Part shown: positions 7,261 to 15,136 of the stretch, piece after piece
Position numbering within the stretch: the first letter of the stretch is position 1
Layout: each line of letters begins with the position of its first letter
Source of the DNA: JBBKWJ01 sp037968895
Lineage (GTDB): Bacteria; Actinomycetota; Acidimicrobiia; Acidimicrobiales; SZUA-35
Direction of reading: 5' to 3'
Length of the DNA: 23,270 nt
NCBI GenBank assembly: GCA_037968895.1
Contig: JBBKWJ010000130.1
Span: forward strand, 1 to 23,270
Translations under genes and position numbers: made by a program
Notes under the pieces: generated by a model
What the model was told of the DNA's origin: nothing
The model's database searches: none
What the model saw: only the letters and a program-made list of their open reading frames with translations

Positions 7261-8307
7261 GTGACTCAGCGCCAAGGCAAAAATGCACAAACACGGTCGG
7301 GAGCGATTGCGTCCCTGCCGTCAACTCTCGTGCTGCTGGGCAGCGCCGACACTGACCTGAGCCGCCGCCTCGATGTTTTTGCTGGTCAGAGTGCTGACCA
7401 CTTTGATCTTCGAGACGGCGTGGCGTGGCTTCATGTCGACGACCCCGCCTCGTTCATCGTTGCGCTCGCTCAAGAGTTCGCAGACGAGCACCACGACAGC
7501 ATTCGTATTGCCCTCGCAGATCCCCTGGCCACAGTTGACAACCTCGTCCACAATGCGCTCGCAGCGCCGACGCTTCGTCAACACCTCGATGCCACCGCCG
7601 ACGAAGCATTCCGGATCAACCCACCAGCATTCGACGTCCACTATCAGCCCATTTCCCGCCTTGTCGACGGAAAAGTTGTTGGCTTCGAGGCGTTGCTACG
7701 GGCGAAGGTCGGCGCCGAGACCGTTGACACCGAAGGCGTCTTTCAGCGAGCCGAGCGCGGCCGCTGGCTTGGCGAACTCGATCAGCTTGCCCGAGTGCTC
7801 GCGCTCAAGGGTCTTGGACCGTGGCACAACGGTGCACTTCTCTTTATGAACCTCGCGGCTCCAGACGGCGCCTTCGACCTCACCGCAATCAACACCACCA
7901 TCGACCTGGCGCTCGACGCCGGTCTTGAGGCCGACCAGATTGTCTTTGAGGCGGTTGAGCACAACCGTTACAACGACATCGATGCCGCTGCGGCCCAGAT
8001 CGCGTCGATCCGTGATCGCGGCGTCCGCATCGCCATCGACGATGTCGGCGACGGCTTCGCCAGCCTCCGGGTCCTTGCGGCATTCAAACCAGACATCGTG
8101 AAGATCAGCGGCAACCTCACTTCTGGTGTCGACGATGCAAATGTGCGAAGCGTCATCTCGACCATTGTCGATTTGGCCCACCGCACAAACGCCTGGGTTG
8201 TCGCCGAAGGCATCGAAGACCAGAGCCAAGCCGCAACTCTGCAATCGCTCGGTTGTGACTGGGGCCAGGGCGTCTGGCTCGGCAGCCCCATTCAGGCACC
8301 GGCGTAG
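7261..8307 (+). CDS. EAL-domain cyclic-di-GMP phosphodiesterase
   Basis: The 348-residue protein has an N-terminal region of about 115 residues that I do not recognise and a complete EAL domain (about 122-345). The catalytic set looks intact: E143-A-L, the N of MNLA, the E of FEAVEHN, D260-D261 in the DDxG motif, K281 in VKIS, E316 in AEGIE and Q336 in GQG. It should hydrolyse c-di-GMP to pGpG in the cytosol. There is no GGDEF domain or membrane segment, so the N-terminus may be the signal input. The frame stays open far upstream (to 6766) but there overlaps the preceding gene. The GTG at 7261, with GGGAGG just before it, is the credible start. The gene is convergent with the adenosine kinase gene, 10 bp apart. 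Confidence 0.92.
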   Translation: MTQRQGKNAQTRSGAIASLPSTLVLLGSADTDLSRRLDVFAGQSADHFDLRDGVAWLHVDDPASFIVALAQEFADEHHDSIRIALADPLATVDNLVHNALAAPTLRQHLDATADEAFRINPPAFDVHYQPISRLVDGKVVGFEALLRAKVGAETVDTEGVFQRAERGRWLGELDQLARVLALKGLGPWHNGALLFMNLAAPDGAFDLTAINTTIDLALDAGLEADQIVFEAVEHNRYNDIDAAAAQIASIRDRGVRIAIDDVGDGFASLRVLAAFKPDIVKISGNLTSGVDDANVRSVISTIVDLAHRTNAWVVAEGIEDQSQAATLQSLGCDWGQGVWLGSPIQAPA

Positions 8308-8317
8308 TCCAGTCGGG

Positions 8318-9319
8318 TTAGACCAGCCCGGCGAGCTTGGCCAGTGACTGGTCGGGCCGAGGACCGACATGCGAGATCACCTCGGCGGCGACCAGCGAAC
8401 CGAGTTCGCCACAGCGTCGCAGATCGAACCCACGAGCGAGTCCAAATAGCACTCCTGCCGCATACTGGTCGCCTGCTCCGGTGGTATCAATCACCGGCGC
8501 GATCTCGGCCGCCTCAACCTCAATGGTCTCGTCCTTTGTGATGAGGATCGAGCCCTCTTTGCCTAGCGTGATGCAGCCGAGTTCGGCATCGTTACGCAGG
8601 AATTCAATACAGTCATCGAGCGATGTCGTTTCATACAGCGATGCGAGTTCAGCTCGGTTGGCGAACACCACGTCGACCGGCCCAGCTACGAGTTCTCTGA
8701 ACTCGGCCTTGTGGCGGTCGACGCAGAACGTGTCGCTCAAGGTGATCGCCGTGCGTCGACCAGCATCATGAGCAATTTGAAGCGCCAGCCGAATGGCTTG
8801 CTTCGCCGAGTCGACATCCCAGAGGTAGCCCTCACAGAAGATCAACCGTCCACTCGCCGCGGTCACCGGATCTATGTCAGACGGCTCAAGCAGCGACGAG
8901 ATACCAAGGAAGGTGTTCATTGTGCGCTGAGCGTCCGGAGTGACGAGAATCAGACAGCGTGCAGTGGCTGGGCTGTCGGCGGCTGGTTTCATGTCGAACG
9001 AGACGCCGATCGAGCGCATGTCGTGGGCGAACACATCGCCAAGCTGATCGTTGGCGACCTTCCCGATGTACCCAGCCGTTCCGCCAAGCGATGCAATCCC
9101 GGCCATTGTGTTTGCGGCCGAGCCGCCTGACGCCTCGATGCCAGGCCCCATACGACTGTACAGATCCTTAGCTCTGGCCTCGTCGATGAGCGTCATCGCA
9201 CCCTTCGCAATGCCCTCGCTGTTTATGAAATCGTCGGTCGATCGCGAGATCACGTCGACGATCGCATTACCTACACCGATGACATCCACGCTCGCGGCCG
9301 CCTCGCTTTGCTCTGCCAT
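8318..9319 (-). CDS. Adenosine kinase-like PfkB sugar/nucleoside kinase
   Basis: This is a cytosolic PfkB-fold kinase of 333 residues. The substrate motif SGGSAANT (about 64-71) and the catalytic and anion-hole motif DTTGAGDQYAAG with GAGD near residue 281-284 are both present. The GNAIVDVI opening and the DTFCVDRHK segment (about 197) are typical of the adenosine kinase-like branch, which makes AMP from adenosine and ATP. Two adjacent ATGs are possible (9322 and 9319). The GGAG sequence lies 3 nt before the first and 6 nt before the second, so I chose 9319. The gene is divergent from the M1 aminopeptidase and convergent with the EAL gene. Other PfkB substrates such as ribose or fructose remain possible. 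Confidence 0.88.
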   Translation of the reverse strand: MAEQSEAAASVDVIGVGNAIVDVISRSTDDFINSEGIAKGAMTLIDEARAKDLYSRMGPGIEASGGSAANTMAGIASLGGTAGYIGKVANDQLGDVFAHDMRSIGVSFDMKPAADSPATARCLILVTPDAQRTMNTFLGISSLLEPSDIDPVTAASGRLIFCEGYLWDVDSAKQAIRLALQIAHDAGRRTAITLSDTFCVDRHKAEFRELVAGPVDVVFANRAELASLYETTSLDDCIEFLRNDAELGCITLGKEGSILITKDETIEVEAAEIAPVIDTTGAGDQYAAGVLFGLARGFDLRRCGELGSLVAAEVISHVGPRPDQSLAKLAGLV

Positions 9320-9398
9320 CATGTGCTCCGTTCTATGAACCGACGAGCCAACATAGCGTGATTTTCCTCCGCTCTCCCGAATCGACGACGAGCAATGC

Positions 9399-9413
9399 CT
9401 CCTGCCGTAGGAG
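9399..9413. repeat. Short inverted repeat in the kinase/aminopeptidase intergenic region
   Basis: CTCCT and AGGAG flank a 5-nt centre (GCCGT). The repeat lies just upstream of the probable -35 region of the aminopeptidase promoter, so it could be a regulator site. The arms are short and could occur by chance. Confidence 0.3.
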
Positions 9414-9435
9414 ACACGACGAGACCATGCCGGGC

Positions 9436-9441
9436 TAAACT
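9436..9441 (+). promoter_or_regulatory. -10 box of the aminopeptidase gene (leaderless)
   Basis: TAAACT lies exactly 6 nt before the GTG at 9448. There is no ribosome-binding sequence between them, so the mRNA is probably leaderless. Confidence 0.6.
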
Positions 9442-9447
9442 GCGTCG

Positions 9448-12003
9448 GTGTCTTCTACTCTCAGCGACCCACACCGTCTTCCAACCGCAGTAATCCCAGA
9501 GCACTACTCCGTCAAACTGATCCCCGACCTCGAGAACGAGACGTTTTCAGGCCGCGTCACGATTACCGCCACTGCCACCACGAGTGCCGACGAGATCGTG
9601 CTCAATAGTGACGACCTGATGATTGGTGCTGCGACCGTCAACGGCATCGCCGTCGATACCTCGCTCGACACTGAGCATGAGCGTCTCACCCTCGCGATAT
9701 CGGTATCACCCGGCCCGGTCGTAATCGAGATCGAATTCTCTGGCTCGTTCAACGACCAGCTCGTCGGCTTTTACATTTCACGGTTCGACGATGCAGATGG
9801 GAAGCCCCGGAAACTGGCGACGACCCAGTTTGAAGCGACCCACGCCCGCAAAGCCTTCCCTTGCTGGGACGAACCTCTCCACAAGGCGGTATTCGAGCTC
9901 GAGATTGACGCTCCGCCAGGAACCGACGCGATTGCCAATACGTCTGAGACCACTCGTACCGAAAACGCTGATGGCTCGCAAACCATCACCTTCGCGCCGA
10001 CTATCAAGATGAGCACCTATCTGGTTGCCTTCGTAATCGGACCACTTGAGATGACTCCCCCGGTCGATGTCGATGGGGTTGCGTTGCGGGTCGTCTCGGT
10101 TCCCGGCAAAGCCGACCTCACGAGATTCGCACTTGAGTGTGGAGTCTTTGCGCTTCGCTACTTCACTGACTACTTCGGTATCCCTTACCCCGGCGACAAG
10201 TGCGATCTAGTCGCGATCCCCGACTTTGCCTTCGGCGCCATGGAAAACCTCGGCTGCATCACGTTCCGCGAAGTTCTGCTCCTCATCGACGCCAACACTG
10301 CAACCCAGCCCGAACTCCAGCGGGCCGCTGATGTCATAAACCACGAGCTCGCGCACATGTGGTTCGGCGATCTGGTCACGATGAAGTGGTGGAACGGGCT
10401 GTGGCTAAACGAAGCCTTCGCAACCTTCATGGAAATGCGTTGCACCGATGCCTTCCGTCCCGAGTGGCAACGATGGGTCGATTTCTCAACTTCACGTACC
10501 GCAGCATTCAAGACCGATGCGCTGAGTTCAACTCGACCAATCGAGTTTGACGTGGTGAGTCCGTCCGAGGCCGAGGGCATGTTTGACATCCTCACGTACG
10601 AAAAAGGTGCGGCCGTCGTCAGGATGCTCGAACAGCATCTGGGTGAAGACGAATTCCGCTCAGGCATCCGTCGCTACATGGTCGAACACGCATACGGCAA
10701 TGCCGAAACAACCGATCTATGGGACGCAATCGAGGCCGAAACCGGCGAGCCAGTCCGCCGAATCATGGACTCATGGATCTTCCAGGGCGGTTTCCCGCTC
10801 GTGTCGGTAAAGGTCGATGGTGCAACCGCCACGCTGACCCAAAGTCGCTATTCGATGCTTGGCGCGTCTGACTCCGAAGACCAGACTTGGTCGGTTCCCG
10901 TACGACTCCGCTTCCAATACCCCGGTCACGAGCCCCAAACCGTTCGGGTTCTGCTCGAAGACTCAGAGACCACCGTTCAACTCGAGCAACACCCCGACTG
11001 GCTCGTTGCCAATGCCGAAGGTGCCAGCTTCATTCGAGTCGCATATTCCGCGGCCCACCTCGAACATCTCGCCAACATCGCCCTCGACGTGCTTCAGCCA
11101 GAGGAGCGATACGCGCTCATCGACGACGCATGGGCCGCGGTGCTTTCCGGCGACATGACCGCAAATCAGTTCATGGTGCTCAACGAAACCGCAACGGCCG
11201 AAACCGATCGTTCGGTGTGGCAACGCATCATCGGTGGTTTCGCCAGCCTCGAGCGGCTTCTTTCCGGCGACGCGCTCGATGAATACCGAGCCATTGTGCA
11301 CGACGCCATTTCGCCCGCTCTGGCCAACCTCGGCTTGGCCCCGGCCGATGACCTTGAACACCTTGAAGACGATCGGACGAGGCAGCTTCGAGGCGACCTG
11401 ATCCGAGCGATGGGCACCATTGCCGCCGACCGTGAGATCCAAGACGAAGCGAAGCGGACAGTGGCCGAGGGCCGCCGCAATCCTGAACTCGTCGACCCCG
11501 CGGTGTTGAGCGGAGCGGTCGATGTTGCCGCCTCGGTTGGTGAGGCAGTCGACTTTGCTGACTATGTCGAGACGATGAAAGCGGCAACCAGCCCTCAGGC
11601 CGAAAGCCGCTACCTAAACTCACTTGCTGACTTCCCCGATGAGGAACAGCATGCCGAGCTCCAGAGAATGATCCTCGAAGGCGAAATTCGTTCGCAGAAC
11701 GCACCGATGGTTATCCGACGAGCCCTCGCAAATCGGGCGCAGGGTCGCTTTACGTGGGACTTCATAACCACAAACTGGGATCACCTCAACGAGGCGTTCC
11801 CCACCTCGATGATCGTGCGAATGGTCGAGAGCATCGACACAATGTCGCATCCAGGAGACGTCGAACGTGTCGCCGCCTTCTTTGCCGACCATCCGATCGA
11901 GCAGGGGGCAAAGACCCTCTCGCAGCACCTCGAGTTTCAACGCGTCGCCAGTGCGTTGCGCGAACGCGAAGCAGAGCGCCTCGCCCAGGCGCTGGGCGAG
12001 TAG
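9448..12003 (+). CDS. pepN: M1-family aminopeptidase (PepN type)
   Basis: The 851-residue zinc metallopeptidase removes N-terminal residues from peptides. The substrate-binding GAMEN motif is at 263-267, the zinc site HELAH at 299-303, and the third ligand E322 lies in NEAF at the standard HExxHx18E spacing. An N-terminal beta domain (about 10-195) precedes the catalytic domain, and an ERAP1-like helical domain fills about 520-845, so the full M1 architecture is present. There is no signal peptide, so it is expected in the cytosol for peptide turnover. The GTG start is fixed by the TAAACT -10 six nt before it. The metallophosphoesterase gene starts 3 nt after the stop, so the two are probably co-transcribed. 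Confidence 0.96.
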   Translation: MSSTLSDPHRLPTAVIPEHYSVKLIPDLENETFSGRVTITATATTSADEIVLNSDDLMIGAATVNGIAVDTSLDTEHERLTLAISVSPGPVVIEIEFSGSFNDQLVGFYISRFDDADGKPRKLATTQFEATHARKAFPCWDEPLHKAVFELEIDAPPGTDAIANTSETTRTENADGSQTITFAPTIKMSTYLVAFVIGPLEMTPPVDVDGVALRVVSVPGKADLTRFALECGVFALRYFTDYFGIPYPGDKCDLVAIPDFAFGAMENLGCITFREVLLLIDANTATQPELQRAADVINHELAHMWFGDLVTMKWWNGLWLNEAFATFMEMRCTDAFRPEWQRWVDFSTSRTAAFKTDALSSTRPIEFDVVSPSEAEGMFDILTYEKGAAVVRMLEQHLGEDEFRSGIRRYMVEHAYGNAETTDLWDAIEAETGEPVRRIMDSWIFQGGFPLVSVKVDGATATLTQSRYSMLGASDSEDQTWSVPVRLRFQYPGHEPQTVRVLLEDSETTVQLEQHPDWLVANAEGASFIRVAYSAAHLEHLANIALDVLQPEERYALIDDAWAAVLSGDMTANQFMVLNETATAETDRSVWQRIIGGFASLERLLSGDALDEYRAIVHDAISPALANLGLAPADDLEHLEDDRTRQLRGDLIRAMGTIAADREIQDEAKRTVAEGRRNPELVDPAVLSGAVDVAASVGEAVDFADYVETMKAATSPQAESRYLNSLADFPDEEQHAELQRMILEGEIRSQNAPMVIRRALANRAQGRFTWDFITTNWDHLNEAFPTSMIVRMVESIDTMSHPGDVERVAAFFADHPIEQGAKTLSQHLEFQRVASALREREAERLAQALGE

Positions 12004-12006
12004 CGC

Positions 12007-13164
12007 GTGGGTTCAGGCCGTCGGCCACTTGACTACCTGAGGCGTCGAGTAACACCGATCCACGTGTGGGCTGTCGAAGATACCTCGGTCCAAGTTATGT
12101 GGGGGCACCTTCCGGAGGGTCGGGTCGTCCTCGAAGCAGACCACGCGGGAGCAGTTCTCGACCATCCTGGAGGCGCGGGCGGTCTTACGATCACTGGCCT
12201 CACGCCAAACTCCGCGGTCACGATTCGGGTGACGGCCGATGGGGTCGATGAGCTGTTATCGACTCGAACTCTTCTGACGCCACCAGGCGAGCTGTGCGCC
12301 GTAATCGCGACAGTTTCTGATTTGCACCTCGTCGAGCACTCGTGGGGGTTCCTCAAGACGATGACCGAGATCGAGCCCGACCTCGAGCCATACGCAACCC
12401 GGTGCGCCAGGGCGGCAATTGGCGAGGCACAACAATGGGGCGCCGAGCACCTTGTGATCAAGGGCGATGCCGCTCACCACCGTAATCCCCATAGCTACGA
12501 ACAACTTGGGCTCCTCGTCGACTCCTTTCCCGACTTCCCGATGACACTCATTCCCGGTAATCACGATGTGGATCGTCACGGAGAGATCGATTTGCCAATT
12601 ACGGTGGGGAAACGGTCGCTGCCGTACGAGCGCGGCGTCGGAACCCTCGACCTCGGCGGTGCACGGATCGTAACGGTCGACACCACGATCGAGCGTCAGA
12701 ACCATGGCGCTATCGCCCACCAGAGCGACGGCGTTGTTGCGGCAGTGGCTTCAGATCGGCCGACCATTGCCTTCCTGCATCACCAGCTACAGAAGGGCAA
12801 GTACCCCCGTTACTGGCCACCCGGTATCCCTGGACCCGAAGCGCGGCCGTTCCTTGACGCGATCAGCGCCACAAACCAGAGGCTTCTACTCAGCTCGGGT
12901 CATACACACCGCAATCGGCGGCGCGATCACAAGTCGACGATCATCACAGAGGTTGCGTCGACCAAGGACTGGCCCGGCGTATGGGCTGGCTACGCCATCC
13001 ATGAAGGCGGCGTCAGGCAAGTAGTGCGTCGCATTGAGCACCACCAGGCTGCTTCGTGGCATGAGTACAGTCGGCACGCGGTGTTCGGCGTGTGGTCGAA
13101 GTGGTCCCCAGGTCGCTTGTCGCAACGCTGCTTCACCCAGACATGGGGTGGGCAACGAACATGA
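12007..13164 (+). CDS. Calcineurin-like metallophosphoesterase with N-terminal fibronectin III-like domain
   Basis: The 385-residue protein carries the full metallophosphoesterase ligand series: D105-x-H107, G153-D154, GNHD (184-187), H258 in FLHHQ, and GHTH (298-301). Residues about 15-92 look like a small beta-sandwich (fibronectin III-like; note LTGLTPNSAVTIRV-type spacing around 60-75). No signal peptide is evident. Substrates in this superfamily range from cyclic nucleotides to phospholipids, and none can be assigned. The GTG start lies only 3 nt after the aminopeptidase stop, and the 3' end overlaps the next start by ATGA, so the gene sits in the middle of a three-gene transcription unit. 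Confidence 0.88.
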   Translation: MGSGRRPLDYLRRRVTPIHVWAVEDTSVQVMWGHLPEGRVVLEADHAGAVLDHPGGAGGLTITGLTPNSAVTIRVTADGVDELLSTRTLLTPPGELCAVIATVSDLHLVEHSWGFLKTMTEIEPDLEPYATRCARAAIGEAQQWGAEHLVIKGDAAHHRNPHSYEQLGLLVDSFPDFPMTLIPGNHDVDRHGEIDLPITVGKRSLPYERGVGTLDLGGARIVTVDTTIERQNHGAIAHQSDGVVAAVASDRPTIAFLHHQLQKGKYPRYWPPGIPGPEARPFLDAISATNQRLLLSSGHTHRNRRRDHKSTIITEVASTKDWPGVWAGYAIHEGGVRQVVRRIEHHQAASWHEYSRHAVFGVWSKWSPGRLSQRCFTQTWGGQRT

Positions 13165-13586
13165 GCGGCTCAACTCCAGTCGGAGATGACGACGACACCA
13201 CGTTCGGCGTTATGGCCGGTGCGGCCGTGCTGATTGCCGTTGTCGTCTCGGTGCTCATGCCCCTCAGCTCGGGCGGGACCACCAACGGCATCGCCGCTAT
13301 ACCTGGGGCAACCGTTACTAGCACGACAAGTGCTGACGTCACGACAACAACACTGCCTCCCGGCACGGCCACTACACCGCCACCAACCATCCCCGCACCG
13401 ACGGTCGAAGAAGTCCAGAACCGGCTGGTGAGTGCCGGCTTCCCATCGGTCACCGCAACCATCATCGATCACGAGGTGACGCTGACGGGCACTATCGGCT
13501 CAGAATCGATACGGACCGCCGTGCTTGGCGTCGCTCGCTCCATAGACGGCGTGACCTCGGTAGTCGACAACCTCGTCGTCGGCTAG
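13161..13586 (+). CDS. Membrane-anchored BON-domain protein
   Basis: The 141-residue protein has a short acidic N-terminus (GDDDD), one membrane helix at about 15-36, a Thr/Pro/Ser-rich linker (about 40-78), and a C-terminal BON domain (about 79-141: VEEVQNRL... VTLTGTIGS... VVDNLVVG). BON domains bind membranes or lipids and occur in envelope-maintenance proteins; the domain should face outward. The ATG at 13161 overlaps the preceding stop (ATGA) with a purine-rich GGGGTGGG upstream, and is preferred over an earlier in-frame ATG that would overlap the previous gene by 70 bp. Its stop shares the palindrome CTAG with the stop of the convergent MocR gene. Confidence 0.82.
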   Translation: MSGSTPVGDDDDTTFGVMAGAAVLIAVVVSVLMPLSSGGTTNGIAAIPGATVTSTTSADVTTTTLPPGTATTPPPTIPAPTVEEVQNRLVSAGFPSVTATIIDHEVTLTGTIGSESIRTAVLGVARSIDGVTSVVDNLVVG

Positions 13587-14989
13587 GCCTCGTCTCTCGA
13601 AGAGTCCCAGGCAATACCAAGGCGGCGAATACCCTCCACCAACTGAGCCTCGGGACGGTCGAAACAGATCCTGATGTTCGACGCTCCCGACGATGCGACC
13701 GATGCGGCCGCTCCGGTTGCGATCACGACGCCACCTCGACTTGCTCGCTGGGCCAGAGCCTCAGCCGAGTCATCGGGCAAGTCGATCCAGAGTGACAGCC
13801 CTCCGTAGGGCACGTGAGCGACGGCACCAGGACAGTGCTCTGCGAGGAGCGAGATGGCCAACGCAGCCTTTGTCTTGAGCGCCTCCTGTCGGCTCTCGCG
13901 AATGACGTCGAAGTTTGCCAGAATCGCGGTCGAGATCACCTGCGAAGGGATCGAGCTGCCAAGATCATCGGCCAAGCGCGATCGAATAAGTCGATCAATG
14001 AGGCCAGCCTGGCCCCGGAGCCAGCCAATGCGAAGCCCACCCCAGCCCAGCTTTGACACGCTGCCAACAACTACGACCGACGCGTGTTTGACTCGTGCCG
14101 CGAGAGGAGCGAGCGACGACCCGTCGTAACGCAGATCGGCGAGCACCAGGTCTTCAAGCACAGTGAGTCCAAGTTCGTCACAACACTCGGCCAGCAGGTT
14201 GAGCTCACGATCGGTGGCGGTGTAGCCAGTTGGGTTGTGCACACTCGTTTGCAGATACGCCAAGCGAATGTCGTGCTTGGTCACGAGTCGTCTGAGCCCG
14301 TCGAGGTCGAACCCTCCCGACCGCCTTGGTAAGCCGACTGGTTGAAGGCCTCGGGCTGCGAGCAGGTCGATCACACCGGGATACGTCGGCTCGTCGACCA
14401 AGATCGGGTCGCCACGTTTGGTGAGTTGACTAAAGGCGAGCGCGAGCGCATGCTGGGCTCCGTTTGTGACAAGTACTTGGCGGCTTGTCGTTGGCAGTCC
14501 CCCGAGCGCAAAACGTTCGGCCACTGCGTTTCTTAATTCGGGCAAGCCAGCCGGCACGTAGCCGTGAGAAGGACCGGCACCAAGCAGGGCATCAAGATTT
14601 ACGTCGACATTTGGTAGCGAGCCTGCGTCGGTAGGGCTCGATGCGGCGAGGTCGATGCCCCAGCTGACGCCGAGCAGCCCAGGTAACACCTTCGCCCCTT
14701 CGGGCCCCGTGCCCAGCTCGCCACACACCACCGTGCCACTGCCATGCTGGGCGTCAAGCACCCCTTGCGACTTGAGATCATTCAACGCCGAAGTAACAGT
14801 GGCCCTTGAGACACCAAGGGCTCGAGCCAGGGTTCGTTCTGACGGCAGCCGGGTGCCGGGAATCAGGACCCCCGAGCTACATGCCGTGCCGATCGCCGAG
14901 GCCAAGCGCCGGTGCAGCGAGGAGCCTTGCGCATGACGCCAGTCTCCGAGCATCGAGAGCAAGGCGTTTGTTCCGATTCTGCTGGCCAT
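13583..14989 (-). CDS. MocR-type GntR regulator with aminotransferase domain
   Basis: The 468-residue protein fuses a GntR-type winged helix (about 24-90; LPSERTLARALGVSRATVTSAL) to a class I aminotransferase-fold domain (about 110-465). The cofactor lysine is K313 in SVSKLGWGGLRIGW, and HNPTG (251-255) and Y288 are at the usual cofactor positions. MocR proteins use pyridoxal phosphate as a sensor ligand and often control a divergently transcribed gene, typically an aminotransferase, transporter or vitamin B6 gene. Here the divergent neighbour is an aminotransferase, so that gene is the likely target. The ATG at 14989 follows CAGACT by 6 nt (leaderless). The stop overlaps the BON gene stop by 4 bp. 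Confidence 0.92.
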   Translation of the reverse strand: MASRIGTNALLSMLGDWRHAQGSSLHRRLASAIGTACSSGVLIPGTRLPSERTLARALGVSRATVTSALNDLKSQGVLDAQHGSGTVVCGELGTGPEGAKVLPGLLGVSWGIDLAASSPTDAGSLPNVDVNLDALLGAGPSHGYVPAGLPELRNAVAERFALGGLPTTSRQVLVTNGAQHALALAFSQLTKRGDPILVDEPTYPGVIDLLAARGLQPVGLPRRSGGFDLDGLRRLVTKHDIRLAYLQTSVHNPTGYTATDRELNLLAECCDELGLTVLEDLVLADLRYDGSSLAPLAARVKHASVVVVGSVSKLGWGGLRIGWLRGQAGLIDRLIRSRLADDLGSSIPSQVISTAILANFDVIRESRQEALKTKAALAISLLAEHCPGAVAHVPYGGLSLWIDLPDDSAEALAQRASRGGVVIATGAAASVASSGASNIRICFDRPEAQLVEGIRRLGIAWDSSRDEA

Positions 14990-14995
14990 CGAGCC

Positions 14996-15001
14996 AGTCT
15001 G
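14996..15001 (-). promoter_or_regulatory. -10-like hexamer of the MocR gene
   Basis: CAGACT on the minus strand lies 6 nt before the ATG at 14989. A TTGTGA sequence (+ strand 15017-15022, read on minus) is a -35 candidate at 15 bp. Confidence 0.45.
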
Positions 15002-15047
15002 ACAGAGATCAGACGCTCACAACAGGCCACTTCCTCCAAAGTGGTCC

Positions 15048-15076
15048 GTGACTCGCGACACATCGTCAGCCATGAT
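15048..15076 (+). promoter_or_regulatory. Candidate promoter of the divergent aminotransferase gene
   Basis: GTGACT (15048-15053) and CATGAT (15071-15076) are 17 bp apart and give a plausible -35/-10 pair. The GTG at 15083 is 6 nt after the -10, again the leaderless spacing. Confidence 0.4.
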
Positions 15077-15082
15077 GGCGCA

Positions 15083-15136
15083 GTGCCTACTGACGATGCT
15101 GTGCCTACTGACGATCCTGTGCCTTCCGACAATCCT
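15083..15136 (+). repeat. Three 18-bp tandem repeats at the aminotransferase start
   Basis: Units start at 15083, 15101 and 15119. The first reads GTGCCTACTGACGATGCT, the second differs by one base, and the third is more diverged. A partial fourth GTGCC follows at 15137. They encode a VP(T/S)D(D/N)(A/P) hexapeptide repeat in the aminotransferase frame, and each unit offers an in-frame GTG. MocR regulators often bind direct repeats near a divergent target, so this may also be a regulator site (inference). Confidence 0.75.

Noticed and set aside
7696..8370. 224-codon minus-strand open frame opposite the EAL gene
   Set aside because: It is the complement of an intact EAL domain and shows no protein-like features of its own.
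14912..15082. Longer N-terminus for the plus-strand aminotransferase
   Set aside because: It would run through the start of the divergent MocR gene, and the added residues match no aminotransferase domain.
15083..15136. Tandem repeats as a CRISPR array
   Set aside because: The units are 18 bp with no spacers and lie in frame at the start of a coding region.
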